Below are positions 13,293 to 28,200 of a stretch of 64,000 nt of DNA, piece after piece. The notes under the pieces were generated by a model, which saw only the letters and a list, made by a program, of their open reading frames with translations, had not been told where the DNA came from and did no database searches. The first letter of the stretch is position 1; each line of letters opens with the position of its first letter. A program made the position numbers and the translations under genes. This stretch comes from Kryptolebias marmoratus (lineage: Eukaryota; Chordata; Actinopteri; Cyprinodontiformes; Rivulidae): the NCBI RefSeq assembly GCF_001649575.2, contig NC_051434.1, forward strand, positions 11,254,761 to 11,318,760. The letters are read 5' to 3'.

Positions 13293-16200
13293 CAGGATTT
13301 CATGAGGTCATTTTATAATGGTTATCGTATGTTAGACATTTGCATTATTGTTTTTTTCCTTCTTCTTCTTTAAATTATTTATTTTTTAAAAACTCTCCTC
13401 CATTGTTCTGAGACGATGAGCTTTTCCAAAAGGATTTTATCCTCCGAGAGTTGTTAAATCCATCATTACAGGGGAATCCATTCCTGGTGCAGGTGCATTG
13501 GATGATTTAAAGCTATGCAGGTGTGCAGTAGTGTAAACGGGCAATGTGTGTTTCTGTTTTCTGAGGGCGATGATATGCGTCCTTTGAAGCATTTTTGATA
13601 CAGGAACCATAACAGTGCATCGAAAAACTGATTTCATTGGCTGGAAAAGATGATGAAAAGATTCTCATAATTGGCTTCGTTTTTTTAATTTCTAAATCAC
13701 ATAAACTTCCAAATTTATGTAACCAACTTCCATAACTGCTTGCTATGAGACACGGCCATAACAGATAGCTAATTTTAAGACCTTTTTCACACGATACAAA
13801 GCATTAATGGCTTCAAATGTTTAGCAGTACCATTTAGTACTTGGAATACATATGGCCTCCTTATACCTGCAGAGCTTGGGACTCCATTTTATCCATTTCC
13901 TGTTTCAGCTTAGGCTGCAAAATCCTTTTGATGTTCATGCTGGGGGTCCAGGAGAAAAACAAATCATTTGGGTTTGTGTAGTTCTGAGAAAAAAAAACAA
14001 AATATACTTCAACTTTTTAATTTTTTGTTGTTGTTTGGTGTTTTTTTGCCATTTTATGATGTCCAACACCTACAAAGTAGTTAATGCGATGCTCTTCAGA
14101 GAAGATGTGGTTTAAAATACTGTTTAGTGGGATGCACTTCTCACAGACATGGCAGAGGTACAACGACAACTCTGCGCCGAAACACAGCGTGACCAGAGAC
14201 AAACCTGCAAGAAAGAATATATAGAACAACATTATTTTTTACAAAGCATTGTGTGTATTCAACCCCTACATTCTTATTTATGTATCTGTATCTTATCTAT
14301 TTTTATTGTGTGATTAAGGAACAAAAAGACATTCTTACCCACAACTGGTTGATTGATTGTCTTGGATGGGTCCACAAAAACCAAATTAGGTATAATTTCT
14401 AAAGAACAAAAAAAAGATTGAAAAACAAATAAAATACATGAATTCAGCATGCATTCAGATTCAATATTCAACAAATTGTGTTGTATTAACTTTGTATGCT
14501 CAAACTAAACAGAATACACCCACATACACACTCACTCCATGAGAAACATTAAGAAAAAAGAAATTTTGCAAGAAAAAAAAACTATACATGTATAAAGATA
14601 ATTTAAACAAACAGAAAAGTGATTATTGTTACACATACTTTACTTGGACTTTAATGGTGCACATTTAAGCTGAAAAAACAAAGCTAACTTACCACATTTG
14701 GCTGTGGCAGCTAAAAAAAAAAAAAAAAAAGAGCAAAAGAGAAACATTTAGGAAATAATATTTTGTGTACTGAACACCAGTGTGGGTGATTATTATCAGT
14801 AAAATAAGGATATTGAAAATGAGCATTACCTTGTGGGTAAATAGTCTTCATTTTCTGTGAAAAATTAAATTAAATAAAAAAGATTCACTTTTAAACAGAC
14901 AAAATAAGCAGGAGAAGGAACTGGGTTGTTTAAACGGGTCTACAAATATTAGTGGGGAATTCCTTTTTGGACAGAAGTAACAAATCAGTGGTTTTGCAAA
15001 GTGTGGACCACAGATATCAGGTTTCATCTGTTTATCATCAATCTTATTTTTCCTTGACATTTAACATTTGCACACAAAGTTTTGCAGAAGCAGGAGTAAC
15101 AGCAGGATTTCTGCTGTTTGGATTAAGCAGTTACCTGACTTATCGTCAAATTCGTTTGATGGGTTTGGCGGTCAACAATCAAACTGTGTGGTTACGGGAG
15201 CTGAATCGCAAATTGGACTGAATTGCGGCTCTAGAATATAATATGGGTTACATCTTGGAGGAAGTTGCTCGCTCGAATCAGGAGGAATGGACCTGGAATT
15301 TGGCTGTTTAGATTTGCCACTGAGAAGTATCCGCAAGACTTTTAAGACAGACGAAAACATGTCTGCCTGAACCAAAACAATTACTGTTTGTTTGTGAATT
15401 GGCTCCCCTAGGCTGACCTTGGTCAGCTATCTTGAAATTTCTTCTGGAACTATAAGACGCTCTGCTCCCTCCTGCCTAAGGACATCTGTGGATCTGTTCA
15501 GAGCTCACTGATAAACTTTCCATCATTATCAAAGACAATGGCCTCTGTGATGTGATTCATGGACTTCTCTACAAACACACACACACATTCACAACACACA
15601 CCACATCTTCTTCCTTCACCTCTACATACACACACACACACTCTCCGCTGTTTTTGAGTCATCTCTCTCACTCCACCCCCCTCCCCTCCCCTCCCCTCCT
15701 TCCCTCTTTCATTATCTTAGTAATTCTTACGTCGGCTGTATGGCGGGCCTGGGGTACTTTTAGAAAGTTCAGTACCGTTAGTTTTAGCATTGTTATGTTT
15801 TAGCTTATTTAGCCTTCCTGTACATTTAGTTTAGTTTATTTTATCTTAGCTCATGCTTTAGATATTGTTAGATTGTTAGTTTTGTTTGTTTGACAATTAG
15901 GAATCTGTGTTCAGACAATAACAGACCACCCAATCTGTCAATCCCAATAAATTAAACTTTTAACATGAAATAAAATGATTTATTATTTAAAAACAAATGT
16001 GTAAGAGACATTTAACATCTAACACAGACCAGTCAGTGTTAAGGAGACTAAATCTATTGTTAAACTTTGCAGTGGTCCACATCTTCCAATGGCTACACTC
16101 TTGTGTCGACTAAAGTAGATTCACTGGTCTCTAAAGTTCAGTTAAGCTCTCTCACCATCAAAATTTGATCAGAAAGGAGACAAAGTCAAGCTAAAAATAG

Positions 16201-19200
16201 AAATAAGACTAACAAGCTGCCATGTATGTGTAATAAGACTTTTTAAAACACCTCAAGAACTTTAATGCTCACCTCTAGGTGTTCCTTTGAACGCAAATGT
16301 TCCTTGAGAAGAATCATCTGGAAAAATTTGGCGGAGCATACCTAAAAGGAGGAAATAAAATGACCCATGGATGTTAGAAAATACAGCAGTCTTTACAACC
16401 GTTCCAGCAAAACTTATAAACCTACGAATTTAAAAAGACTGCGGAGACACAGGCGGCTCTTCGTGGCTGTGTTGGCTAGGAATAAAGATACCTCGGCCAG
16501 GCAGCATAGCGACATGTTTCCTTCAGGGTAAGGGAAGCAAAAATCTGTACAAGGAAAGGAAAGTTGAGAAGCTGGCAGGAAGAAACCCATTTTAAGGAGG
16601 AGGGAGGAGCTTCCTGGGAGTTCTGATCCAAGCTGTGTGTCAAAGCAAACGGCTCGCAACCACGCAACTACGAATCAATTTCTGGATGTCTTATGGAGTG
16701 TGCTGGAGCGTTGAGATTTCTATGGTGCCATGAGTCAGAGTTCCAATCATATATTCTGCACAAAACTGGGTTTGCACCCAGCTTTTAGACCATACGTGCA
16801 GAAAAAGATTGTAAACATAATAAGAGTAATGAAATTGGTGTAATGAGGACAGTAAACTTTGAAGGGGCTGTTCACTTAGATCTTGTCCATATTATCCAAC
16901 AAGAGCTTAGCTACTAATTTTGCAGTTGTGTGTTGAACATACTTCTTTGATGCTCCTTCATTTGTTGAATCAGCTTAGTTGTAAAAACAATGCATCTTTA
17001 ATGTGATTTCTTAATGTTTTGTCCATTAATTAAGCAAAAATATTTTAAGATTAAGTGTCAAAATTATTAAACAAACTTTAAACAAAGTTTACTGACAGCA
17101 AGAGGACAAGTTTGTATATGAATAATGGGCATAAGGGTCACGTGAGGACAGTTTCATAAGTTTGAAACAGACAACATCCTTCCTGAACACATACCACATG
17201 ATCAAAGTGCGTAACTTGAACCTCATAACAACCAAGCCACACAGGAAGTTTATTCAAGCAATGCTTATTTGCATACTGCAAGTGTTTTAAAATAAAGGTT
17301 AAATGAAAATCTTTTTTTTCCCAATAACCACTTACATTTTTGTTTCCACCAGCTGCACACTGTAATGCAAAACACCCACAATACACTGTAGGAATCTGTT
17401 CATTAAATCATTGGGTGAGCTTCAAAAGTATTTCAGGGAACAGCATTAAGGGAAAATGGTGGCGTAAATAAGAGCTTTCCTGCCACAACACCAACAATAG
17501 GTCTGTTATAAAAATAGTTGGTTTAAGGAGTGTTTAAATCAGAACAAATTTGGTTTGTGAAGCAGAGTGAAGCCTAGTAGATCTGGATACATAAAATAAA
17601 AATTTGACACAGCACAACAAAGGATTTTTTATTTTCAAGAGTTTGTTAGTGCCAAAAATGTTGCTCCAAATGAATTTGTTATTGAAGAATAAATACGTCA
17701 TTTTTTTGGTATCAAGTTAGTTTTTGACAGTACCATAATATTAGAGCAGATAAGTAGTTTAGGTTTTACTTGGTTGTAAGTTGGATATATATGCATCCAT
17801 TCATCCATCCATTTCCTTAACTCCCTTTACCATGCAGGGTCACATGGAGCTGGTGCCTAGTATCTCCAGCAGTAAACAGCCAAGAGGTTGGTTACACACT
17901 GGACAGGTCAAACAGACACCCAGGCACCACCCCAAGGCCGCTGCGTGCCTGCATAGAGGCAAGTCGTCAACGAAGCACACGGCCGGAACCCACAGGCCAA
18001 AAAAGTACGGGGCGAGATGCAGGGCACAAGCTCCCTTAACCCAGCCACATCACCACCTTCCGCCACCACCTACCGAACGCCATTTGTGGAAACAACAGAA
18101 GAGCTATGGACAACGTTGGCCATGTGTTGTTGCTGTTTTTTAAACTTATGGGGATTCTCCTGCCACTTCAGGAAGAGAGGCGCAGAGGAAGAAATGCTCT
18201 GGATGCCGCGATTGTTGCGTGGAGTAGTACAGCTGTTATCCGCCGGAGACTTCAGGCTTTATGTTGCAGGGTAAGCTAACGCTGTTGTTTATATTCCTAC
18301 TGTTCGCTCTTTATGCTTGCGTCTGGCCACACCCACAACCAATGAGTGAACAGGAGCCAAGCTTGTGCCACCCACGAAAGCAGGGACCAAAAAAGCAGGG
18401 ACCGGCCTCGAAAAAATGCTCTTGAAAACGTGCACAAAACAAGCCAAGTTGAGTGCAACCGAGACCTTTAGGGCCGGTGGGAAAAGGGCTTTACTACTGT
18501 ATGCACAAAGTATACTGTGATTTGTCAGAACTTCGCGGGCATGTTTGTTTATGCAGAATTGTGCACACAGGGGACTGCCTGGAGACACAAGTGACCAGGA
18601 GGAAGTACACTAGGCAGCAAAGTGCTGGTCAGAAGGGAGTTTGCCTCGTCAGGGTAATGAAGAGACATGTTTTCTACATTCACTCATTATTGTGCACCGC
18701 CTGTCGGAAATGATGGTGGTCTTTTCATGACAAATTTGCAAATGCTAACTTTTATTGTCTCAGTCTGTTTAATTGCTGTAAGAGAAGCAAAAATCTGTAC
18801 AAGGACAAAAGTGGAGAAGCCAGCGGGAAGAAATCTGTTTTGACACTGTTGGAGGAGGGAGGGTCTTCCCAGGACTTCTTCCCCTACAGTTTCTCTTTTG
18901 AGTATAAAATGACCATACATAAGGGATTTTCTCACAACTACATCAGCAAGTTGGATGTCTTATGCCTTGTGAAATATAAAGACACAGACTACTTCCATAG
19001 TGATGGTCTGGAGCAGCATAATTCAACACCCCACTCAGACCCCTGACGTAGCAAGAACTGGTGAGATCTTTGGTTTTTCCCCCACTGCTTAGAAACGGCA
19101 CGTTTCCTTCTGAAAAAGTCTTTCTGCATCCATCCATCCACTCATTTTCTTCCACTTCTCTGGGGTCAGGTCACTGGGGCAGCAGCCTAAGCAGAGAGGC

Positions 19201-22200
19201 CTAGACTTCCCTCTCCCCATTCCCAGCTCCCAGAGAAACATAGTCCCTCCATTGTGTCCTGGGTCTTCATCTGGGTCTCCTCCCGGTTTGACGTGCCCGG
19301 AACACCTCACCAGGGAGGCGTACAGGAGGCATCCTAACCAGATGTCTGCGCCATCTTAACTGGCTCCTCTCGATGAGGAGAAGCAGCGGCTCTACTCTGA
19401 GTCCCTCCCGGATGACCGAGCTTCTCATCCTATCTCTAGGGGAGAGCCCAGACACCCTGCGGAGAAAACTCATTTCGCCCGCTTGTATCCGCGATCTCGT
19501 TCTTTTGGTCACTACCCAAAGCTCGTGACCATAGATGAGGGTAGGAACGTAGATCGACCGGAAAATCAAGAGCTTCGCCTTTTAGCTCAGCTCCCTCTTT
19601 ACCACGACAGATCGGTACAGCACCCACATCACTGCAAATGATGCACTAATCCACCTTTTGATCCGAGATACTTAAACTCCTCCACTTGGGGCAGGATCCC
19701 TTTCCCAACCCAGAGAAGGCACTACCCTTTTCCAGCTCAAGAGCATGGTCTCGGATTTGGAGGCACTGATCCTCACCCCAGCCACTTCACACTGCTCCAG
19801 TGAAAGTTGGAGATCACAATCTGATCGTGACCTCAGATTGTTTTTCTGCAGACGTTTGTAATTTCAAATATGTGTCGGGCAATTTATTTCCCCTAAGTGG
19901 CTGATGGGTAAGAATGCGGTTTTGCACACAAAAATAGAACATGATTTAAAAAAAAACTGGCTGTTCAAAATGCAAACAGACAATTCAATGGTCACTTGGT
20001 CGGAAATACACAGGGTTCAAAAAAACCACAGATGTAAATTCACATATTTCCTTGCAATTCTCCCACAATTCTTTGGTCAATCTTATCATTAGGCTTTCCA
20101 TACTCCATGAGAAGTTATAAAGTCGGCTCTCCAGGGTTTCCCCCAGCATATCATAAGCCACTTGTTTAACAACAAGCCACCACTTGTTTATTATAAATAC
20201 GTCATTGTTTATACACGTTTTTTCCCACCGGCATCCCCAAAACCGCAACCTTTATCTACCTCACTGCGTGCGCCAACAGTGATGCAATCGCACTGTCCAC
20301 GCCCCAGTACAAAGGTGTTGTGCACCTTTCGTAACTTGGGGCAGACAGCGCTCCGCGCTCCATTCAACAATCTGCTCTCTTTTTACCGTATTTCCACTGG
20401 TTATGTAGCGTACTGCCCCACGTCTTTTGGGAGAGAAGTGCACCGATGTAAGGGTGTGTGTGTGGGGGGGGGGGACAGGAGACAGGAGAATTGAGAAGTC
20501 GGCGGGAAGAAATGGAGGGAGGAGCTTTTAAAGAGTTCTGATCTGATTGTCTCATGGACTATGAAAGGTGTATGCGAAAACAAACGTACAGCTTAGTGCT
20601 TCTGTGTTTGTCAGTGTCCTTATTTGGTCTTCCTAACATTTAGCTGGTAGAGACAGTTAGCTGCCCAGGCTGAACCCGGATCTGCTGGAGGTTTCTTCTT
20701 GTTAAAAAGTAGAAAGAAGTTTCCACTGTCACATAGCTCACCACACATTTTCAGGATGGGGCTTCTGTCAAAGTGAAGATTCAATGCCATGTGCTAGTTT
20801 CAATAAACATTTTATTATTTTGCATTATTTGAAGGCAATCATGTTTACAATCATGTTTCTTAAGGCATTCTTTGGAGTTGCTGCTTGACTGTACAAACCC
20901 TTTTTTTCTGTTTAAATGCCTATGAGGTTTTTCAATGTCAGCACTCCATAACAAAAAAGTTAAGCAGGCAGAAAGAATTGTTTAATTTGGACATAATTTG
21001 GTCTGCATGCAGACCAGCAATATGTTATGAAAACAACGATTTGCAGGGAGCTAGCACAATTGTGGCCTCACAAATGGAACAATCCTCATCAGCAAATTGC
21101 TAAAGCATTCAACAGTCAAACACAGCAGTGGGTAAAACTCAACACAAAGAATGCCCATCAGTGTATTAGACAGCATTTCAAAGTTGGTTGAGTTTGGTAG
21201 GAGTCACATTATGTTTCCCATGCATGTAGGGCATTAAAAGTTAAGGTACTAGACTTATTAATGGCACTTTGTATCATCTTGCATCAGGTATCAATAATTG
21301 GCATCAGCTGGACTATGGGTTCACTATCCCATGCCTAGTGTTACCATTACACCAGAGCAGAGACAGCTTCATTAAAAGTGGTGCAGTCATTAGGAGGCAA
21401 AAACTGATCAAGTGTTGAATCTCACTTCTGCATGACCATAGAACCATCATGTGCTTGTACACCATAGCTGAGACAATAAGAACCAATCCTGCCAATGTTG
21501 TGGAGTGACACATATCGATTACTCAATATTTTTAAAGTAATGAAATATTTTCATACGCGATGTAAGATGAGACTATATCATTTAAATCAATACAGTTGAT
21601 GCTGACTTAATAGTTCCACTTGAAAATCTGCCAGTTCTTCTTTTTCTCCCCATATGTCTGTGCTCAACTTCACATAGCCCCTCCTCTTTCAGTCACTGAA
21701 TACAAACCCAGCTTCCAACCCCCACCTGTGCAACCTCCCATTCCCAACTTATTAACTTATCTCAGTTGGGGTGGGGGGGTGTCAGCAGCTGCAAGTAGCC
21801 ACAAAGTGGAGGGGGTTGATGAAAACTTGGTGAACAAAAAGAAAAACAATGGCTCAGTTACTTGGAGATGCTTCAAATTCTTCTGAGTAGCAGCAGAAAA
21901 ATGTATTCTGGAGAGAATAACAAAAAAGTTTGGATAAAAGGTTTGAGCACTTCAAATGTTTTTCACCATTTACAACAGTGCCACAAAGTGAAGTATGAAG
22001 AGTTTGTGAAACTGTGCGCTGCAGAACAAACACGGTACAAAAACTCATTTACCTGTGCCGTGCCTTATAAGATGAAAGACTTGTACAGGAGGAAGAACTT
22101 TGATGAACTCTACTTCAGTGGAAACAAACTTTTAAAAAAGCAAGTCAGCCTTTGTATTTTTTCTGTTTACATTTGCACAGCAATAGTCTGTTTGAACCAT

Positions 22201-25200
22201 TCCAGTGCGGCGTCCATCCAAAGCACAGCTTTTCTCAAAGTTGCCAATGATCTCTTCCCTTCCTCTGATTCTGGCCAGCTGAGTATCCTCATCCTCCTGG
22301 ACCTCACTGCAGCTTTTGACACCATCAGTCATTCCATCCTCCTGTCCTGTCTCAAGTCCAACCTGAACATCACTGGCTCTGCTCTGTCCTGGTTTCAGCC
22401 CTACCTCACAAACTGTTAACAGTTTATTCATATCAACTGCTGCTCCTCCATAGCACCTCTATCCAAGGGTGTTCCCCAAGGTTCAGTGCTTGGTCCTCTC
22501 CTCTTCAACCACTACATTCTCCCCTTTGGTAATATCACCCGGCCTCCATTTCCACTTCTACGCTGATGACATACAGATTTACAATTCCACTACATCTATA
22601 AACCCCAATCTTTTTGTTTACATATAGCAGATATCTATGGATTTTCCATGTTAAAAAGGTCCTAGTTGTCCAAGTAGCCTAATTGAGCATGTGGGATCAG
22701 CTCAAATATCAACTTTGACCAAGTATCAATGTGCCAGGTTTCAAAGGTTTGTTGCAACTACGGTGGGCCTACGTGCCACAGGAGAAGATACAATGGCTGT
22801 AAGACTTTGTTCTGCACCAAATTGTTGCTCTTAAATAAGGTTGAGGGACTACTACACCCTATTGACGTGGGACCAGAGGTGTGCCTGTATTGCCAACTTC
22901 ATTATCAATCTGATCTTATATTTTACCCATTGCAATACAGTCACATGAACATTTAAAACACAAACAGTTTAATTTGTACCACTCCAATGAGGGTGCTTAA
23001 CATCTGTCAGAGAGTGTACATCAGATTATAGAATGCAATGTACGAGGACCACAATATTAAAAATAAAAACAAACAATTAGACTTAAAGCAGTTATGGGAG
23101 TAAAAGTTCCACTGCTTTATGTAGTTCCTGTTCTTATACTGACAGCTTGGAGATCGGAATGATTCTTGAACCTTGTCTTCACTTAGTTGATTGGAGTTCA
23201 AATCGGTCAGCAGGGCGAGTTGAGTTGTTTAAGGCGTTCCTATCCCTCTGCTGGCATCTCCCAGTTGAGATGTGGAGCAGACACTCTAGTTCAGTAAACA
23301 GAGTAAGGGATTTCCTGCTGTAGAGCTTTGCTTTTAGTAAAACCTCTGTAACTCAACATGCAATGATACAAGAGTGTCTGAGTGTTCTTCTTTGATCAAG
23401 ACAAAAATAACATTGCTTAACCCATTCACGTCTTGTATAATCCGTTTTATGAAAAAGGTCAAAACTGTTTTAGTATTTATTTTCACACAATATAAAAATG
23501 GACAATAGGCACCAGCTCCTCCCAACCCAGAAAGGAGAAGTGGGTAAAAGAAGATCGATGGGCAGAAGGTTAAAAACAGACAATTGGAAATAGATGTGCA
23601 CAGCTGTGTTGAAGTAGTGGTTCGTTTTGAAGGACACTCCACCAATCTTATTCTCAAATTTTACTTTAGTGCCACACTAAGTGTTCAGTACTTGACCGTG
23701 GGCAATTGGACTTGATGACCAACATCTATAAACTTGCTGGAGTATCCTTTTGAATGACAAAACCCCCAAAATATAGTCAATTAAAAAAAAAAAAAAAAAA
23801 ACATTTTTGGCAAACTCACAATAAAGTCATGCTACAACACTAAAGTCACTCAATAATTCTGCTACATTTTAAAAACCATTTGCTGTCATGAGCAGAGGTC
23901 CCCAACCCCCAGGCCACGGACCGGTACCGGTCCTCTTGATGCATGTCAAAACACTTATAGGTCATATGATACGGTACCGCTGAAAACAAACCCACGAGCT
24001 AGCAAAATGAGTAAAAAACTAACGTCTCTGCAAGCCGTATCATTTTATTTTGTTGTATTTATCCGCCACACCTTTAAAGGCCGATCTGTGAAAATACTGT
24101 CTGATAATGAAACGGTCTGTGGAGTTAAAAAGGTTGGGGACCGTTGCTCTAATGAATGTAATGTAATGCATTTGTGTTGACACTGATTTACACAAAATAT
24201 TAATACAGAAACAATACTTTCACATCAATAGCTTTAGCAATACATCAAACATCAATGTATGTAGTACTCCATCCAACAGGACCATCATTTCCAGCAACAG
24301 TCAGAGAAATAATTAATCGTCTTGTGAAATAAACACCCATCAGCCACAGGATTAAACTATTGTAAGGTCAAATGATTAACGTTACTAATTTAGTAACAAT
24401 GCAATGTATTGCCTTGAGACTTCAAGCTGAACTGAAAAGTGTTTTGTGCTAGAGACCTCTACCAGAGGCCTGGGAGCTTCAGGGTTCTCTTCAGTATCTC
24501 AGCTGTTCCTAGGACTGAGCTCTTCTGGACAGATCTCTGAGGTTGTTCCTGGGATCTGTTGGAGCCACCTCTTCCAGTTTGGGGGTCACAGCACCGAGTG
24601 CTCTGATGACCACTGGCACCACTGAGGCCTTGACTCTCTACGACTTCTCATTTCTTCCTTCAGCTCTTGGTATTTCTCCAGTTTCTTGTGCTCTTTATTC
24701 CTGATGCTACCATCACTTGTGATTGCACAGATGTTAATGTACACTAATCCAAAGTCATGGCAAACCCTGTTCAACCATCCAGACACCAAACTCATTGTGA
24801 TGGCACTCTCCAGAACACACCCATATCACATAGGCAGTGCAGCAGTTTGATGTTAATGTTAGTTTTAATGCTGTGGCTGGTTGGATTCCATTTGTTCTGC
24901 TACCATATGAGCCTGGAAAGTGCCCAATTCTGAAACAGTGTTTTGCAAAGCGAATAAAAGCTGAAACACAGGGAACATAGTTGTTTTATATTACAGAAGC
25001 CCTCTTTTGTACATTTGACTTTCAAACAGAAATGTTGGTCCTGCATGTTGCTTGTAAACATGACATTCCACATCCTGTTTACATAAACAAAAATCACAGA
25101 CAGAAGAATGAATGAGCAAATTTAACCATCCAGGTTTACATAATGAAGACCCAATAGAGAAACTGACCCTGCAGGAACAATTGGATGACAATATGATACC

Positions 25201-28200
25201 TGTGCTCATGAGGTAACCAGTTTCTAGGTACCGTATTTTCCGGTCTATAAAGGCGCACCTAAAAGCTTTAAATTTTCTCGAAAATCAACGGTGCACCTGA
25301 TAATCCGGGGCGCCTTATGTGTGCACTGAATTCCAAAATCAGGAAAGCACAGTAATGTGTACAGTACCGGTACGTACACTGGCAGCGATAAACCAATCAG
25401 AGAACACTACATAATACGTGCGGCACATACGCCGGCAGCAATAAACCAATCAGAGAACATTATGTAATATAATACAATTCGGAGATTGCCATCATTCTGG
25501 GAAGATTAAAAAAAGAACTCCAACCGCTGGACGTTGGTGTAAACAGCGCGTTTAAAGTGAAGTTGCGAGTGGCGTGGGAGCGATGGATGACTAACGATGA
25601 ACACACGTTTACTAAGATGGGGGGCAGCGCTGGGTGAGTTACACCATCATATGCAAATGGATTGTGGATGCCTGGGCTAAGGTATTGGCTTTAACTGTTG
25701 TCCGAGCTTTCACGAAAGCCGGCATCATTACTGAACAGCCTCCTGGCAACGAGACTGACTCCGACAATGATGAGAGGGAACCTAGCAGGTTTGATGGCGA
25801 AATTGCCCAGCTGTTCAATTCAGACAGAAGACGAGGTCTTTGATGGATTTGTGGAAGAAGAACGATAAAAAATAATATGTAAAATAATTGTTACATAGTA
25901 GAATAAAGTTCAACCAAACTCACTGTTTTGCTTCCATGACCTTTTTTTTTTTTGTAGACCGTATGTTTTAGCATGCGCCTTATAATCCGGTGCGCCTTAT
26001 GTATGTGTTAAGTACAGACATGGATGCCATAATTGAGACTGCGCCTTATAATCCGGTGCTGCGGAAAATACGGTATACAATGACTGAAAAACTAACAAAT
26101 TTATAAATTGCTGCCCAGGCAAAAAACAAAACAAAACTGAAATAAGCCACTGAACAGCTGCTTGTCTAAGGAATTTCATGCTTTTAAAAATACAGAAATT
26201 GAGTAAAATAAAAACAACATGCATCAACAATCTGCAGATGTTAGTGTTAGCATACTGCTTTAAAAAGAGAAACAAAACAGGGGTAATGCATTTTGGGATT
26301 TGCAGGATAGCACAGCGGTGGCTCCAAGAAGCTGATGCACATGCAGCGTTTTCTTTTGTCTACATTAGTCTGCGGACCTTGATGCTTCCGATTTTCTCTG
26401 AGCAACCACATTGTACGTAGAGATAACTCAAAATCACAGGGAGGTTCCACTGCAGGGTTTCCCACAGTGTATTATAAGCCTGGTGGTCCACCAGGCTTTC
26501 CCTACTCTGCCGCCAGGCTAAGCTCCGCTTGTTTATTGTCATATACGTCATTTTTATACACGTTTTTTTTCCACCCGCATCAACTTGACGCATTGATCAC
26601 CGCGCAAGGGTGCGCACGCCAACAGTGATGAAATCTGTGCGAAGACCCAACGCGATGTTGCGTCGCTTGCTTGTGCAGCTCACAGTTTGTGTAACTTGGT
26701 GTGCGCCGTGCTCCATTCAAAATGGATGGTGTCGCTGCTCTAGCGGGACTCTAATGAGCCCTGAGGCCGAGCCACCTTCAGCTACCTGGAGTTAGCAGGT
26801 GGTCGGAGCCGCAGCAATAAAGATCGAATGACCAAAAATGGTTAGTTGAGCCGAAATTCAGCAGGTGGCTTTACAAGACCGAATATGGTAAGCATGTTTT
26901 GTGCTTAGTGAAAATATTATCCTTGTTTACGAGTTAAATGATGCTATTAAATTCAACATTAGATATGTTTTGTTTTGTTGTTACATGTAGTGATCCAACA
27001 TGCAGCCTGTGCCACAAAAAGCACAGCCCAGTACAGCATCTCTCAGTTTTTCAGTTCTCTGTTGTTATTCATTGGCCTGGAAGTGAGACATGTGTTGGTG
27101 CCTTGTTTGCACTTTTTCAATTATGTTAATTTAATTTATTTGTAAATGAGACTTAAATTAGAACTCAAATTAGGTGCAATCAATTAGTATTTATTTACAA
27201 ATATCTTACTGTATCATGTAATAAATAGCTATATTTTTAACTTTCCTATAAACTTTAATCTTTCTTTTTTTTTTTTTTTTTTTTTTACTAAATCACTTTA
27301 CTAAATCACTAAACTGGCGAACGGTCACATACCACCTGGCTTAGCCTCTGTTCTGGGGCGAAACCCTGTCCTTATTTGCACAAATGTATTTTTCTTCGTG
27401 AAATCCTGAAGTCCCCAAGTGGAGGAAGGACCCACACCCCGCAATATCCGATTTCCTCAGTGAGCAGTTGTTCAGCTGTGAGCAGTTGTTCAGCAGTTGT
27501 TCAGCTGTTCAGTGGCTTATTTCAGTAACACAGAGACTTCATCCTCTAATGTTCCTGATTGAACAGCCTTTCTGTCGCAAAAGTCATCTCAAGCTGTTAT
27601 GCTAAAGAAAAAAGAAAAAAAAAAAAACGGCCAAATCATAAATCCAATTTAGTCCAAAACAGATCCAAATCTAATGCAGTCCAATCCAGTAGAGATCCCG
27701 CCTAATAAAAACTTATTTTCCCGCCACAACACCCCACACCCCAGGCAACTGAAAACGAGGAGATGCGTCACGAATAAAGTACGCATCTGTTTACAGGGAT
27801 GTGATCAGGAAGGAGATTTTTTTGTGTAACGATTACGACAAAAAGCCATTTTTATATGAAATTAACTTACAAGCCACAAGCTCAACAATAAAAATACCCC
27901 TCACCCCAATCACAATAAATTAACAACACGCACACAATGACAAACAGAACCATTTTGAGGTTTTGTGGTGCGTGCGCACTCCCGATTTCACCACACAAAC
28001 TTTTACTTTTCGCCTCCGCTCAGAAAATAATTTTTTTTTTTTAAAAAGAAGCAATCTTAATTATCTGCGTTACGTCTTACCACTAACTAAAACGCGTTTC
28101 GTGGTTCAGCGTCCGTCCGCGATTCCGAGTTGGTAAGTTATCAGAGCTCGTGCAGAGACGGAAAAAAAAAGAAAAGAAACAGAGGCGTTAGCTTGCGGTT

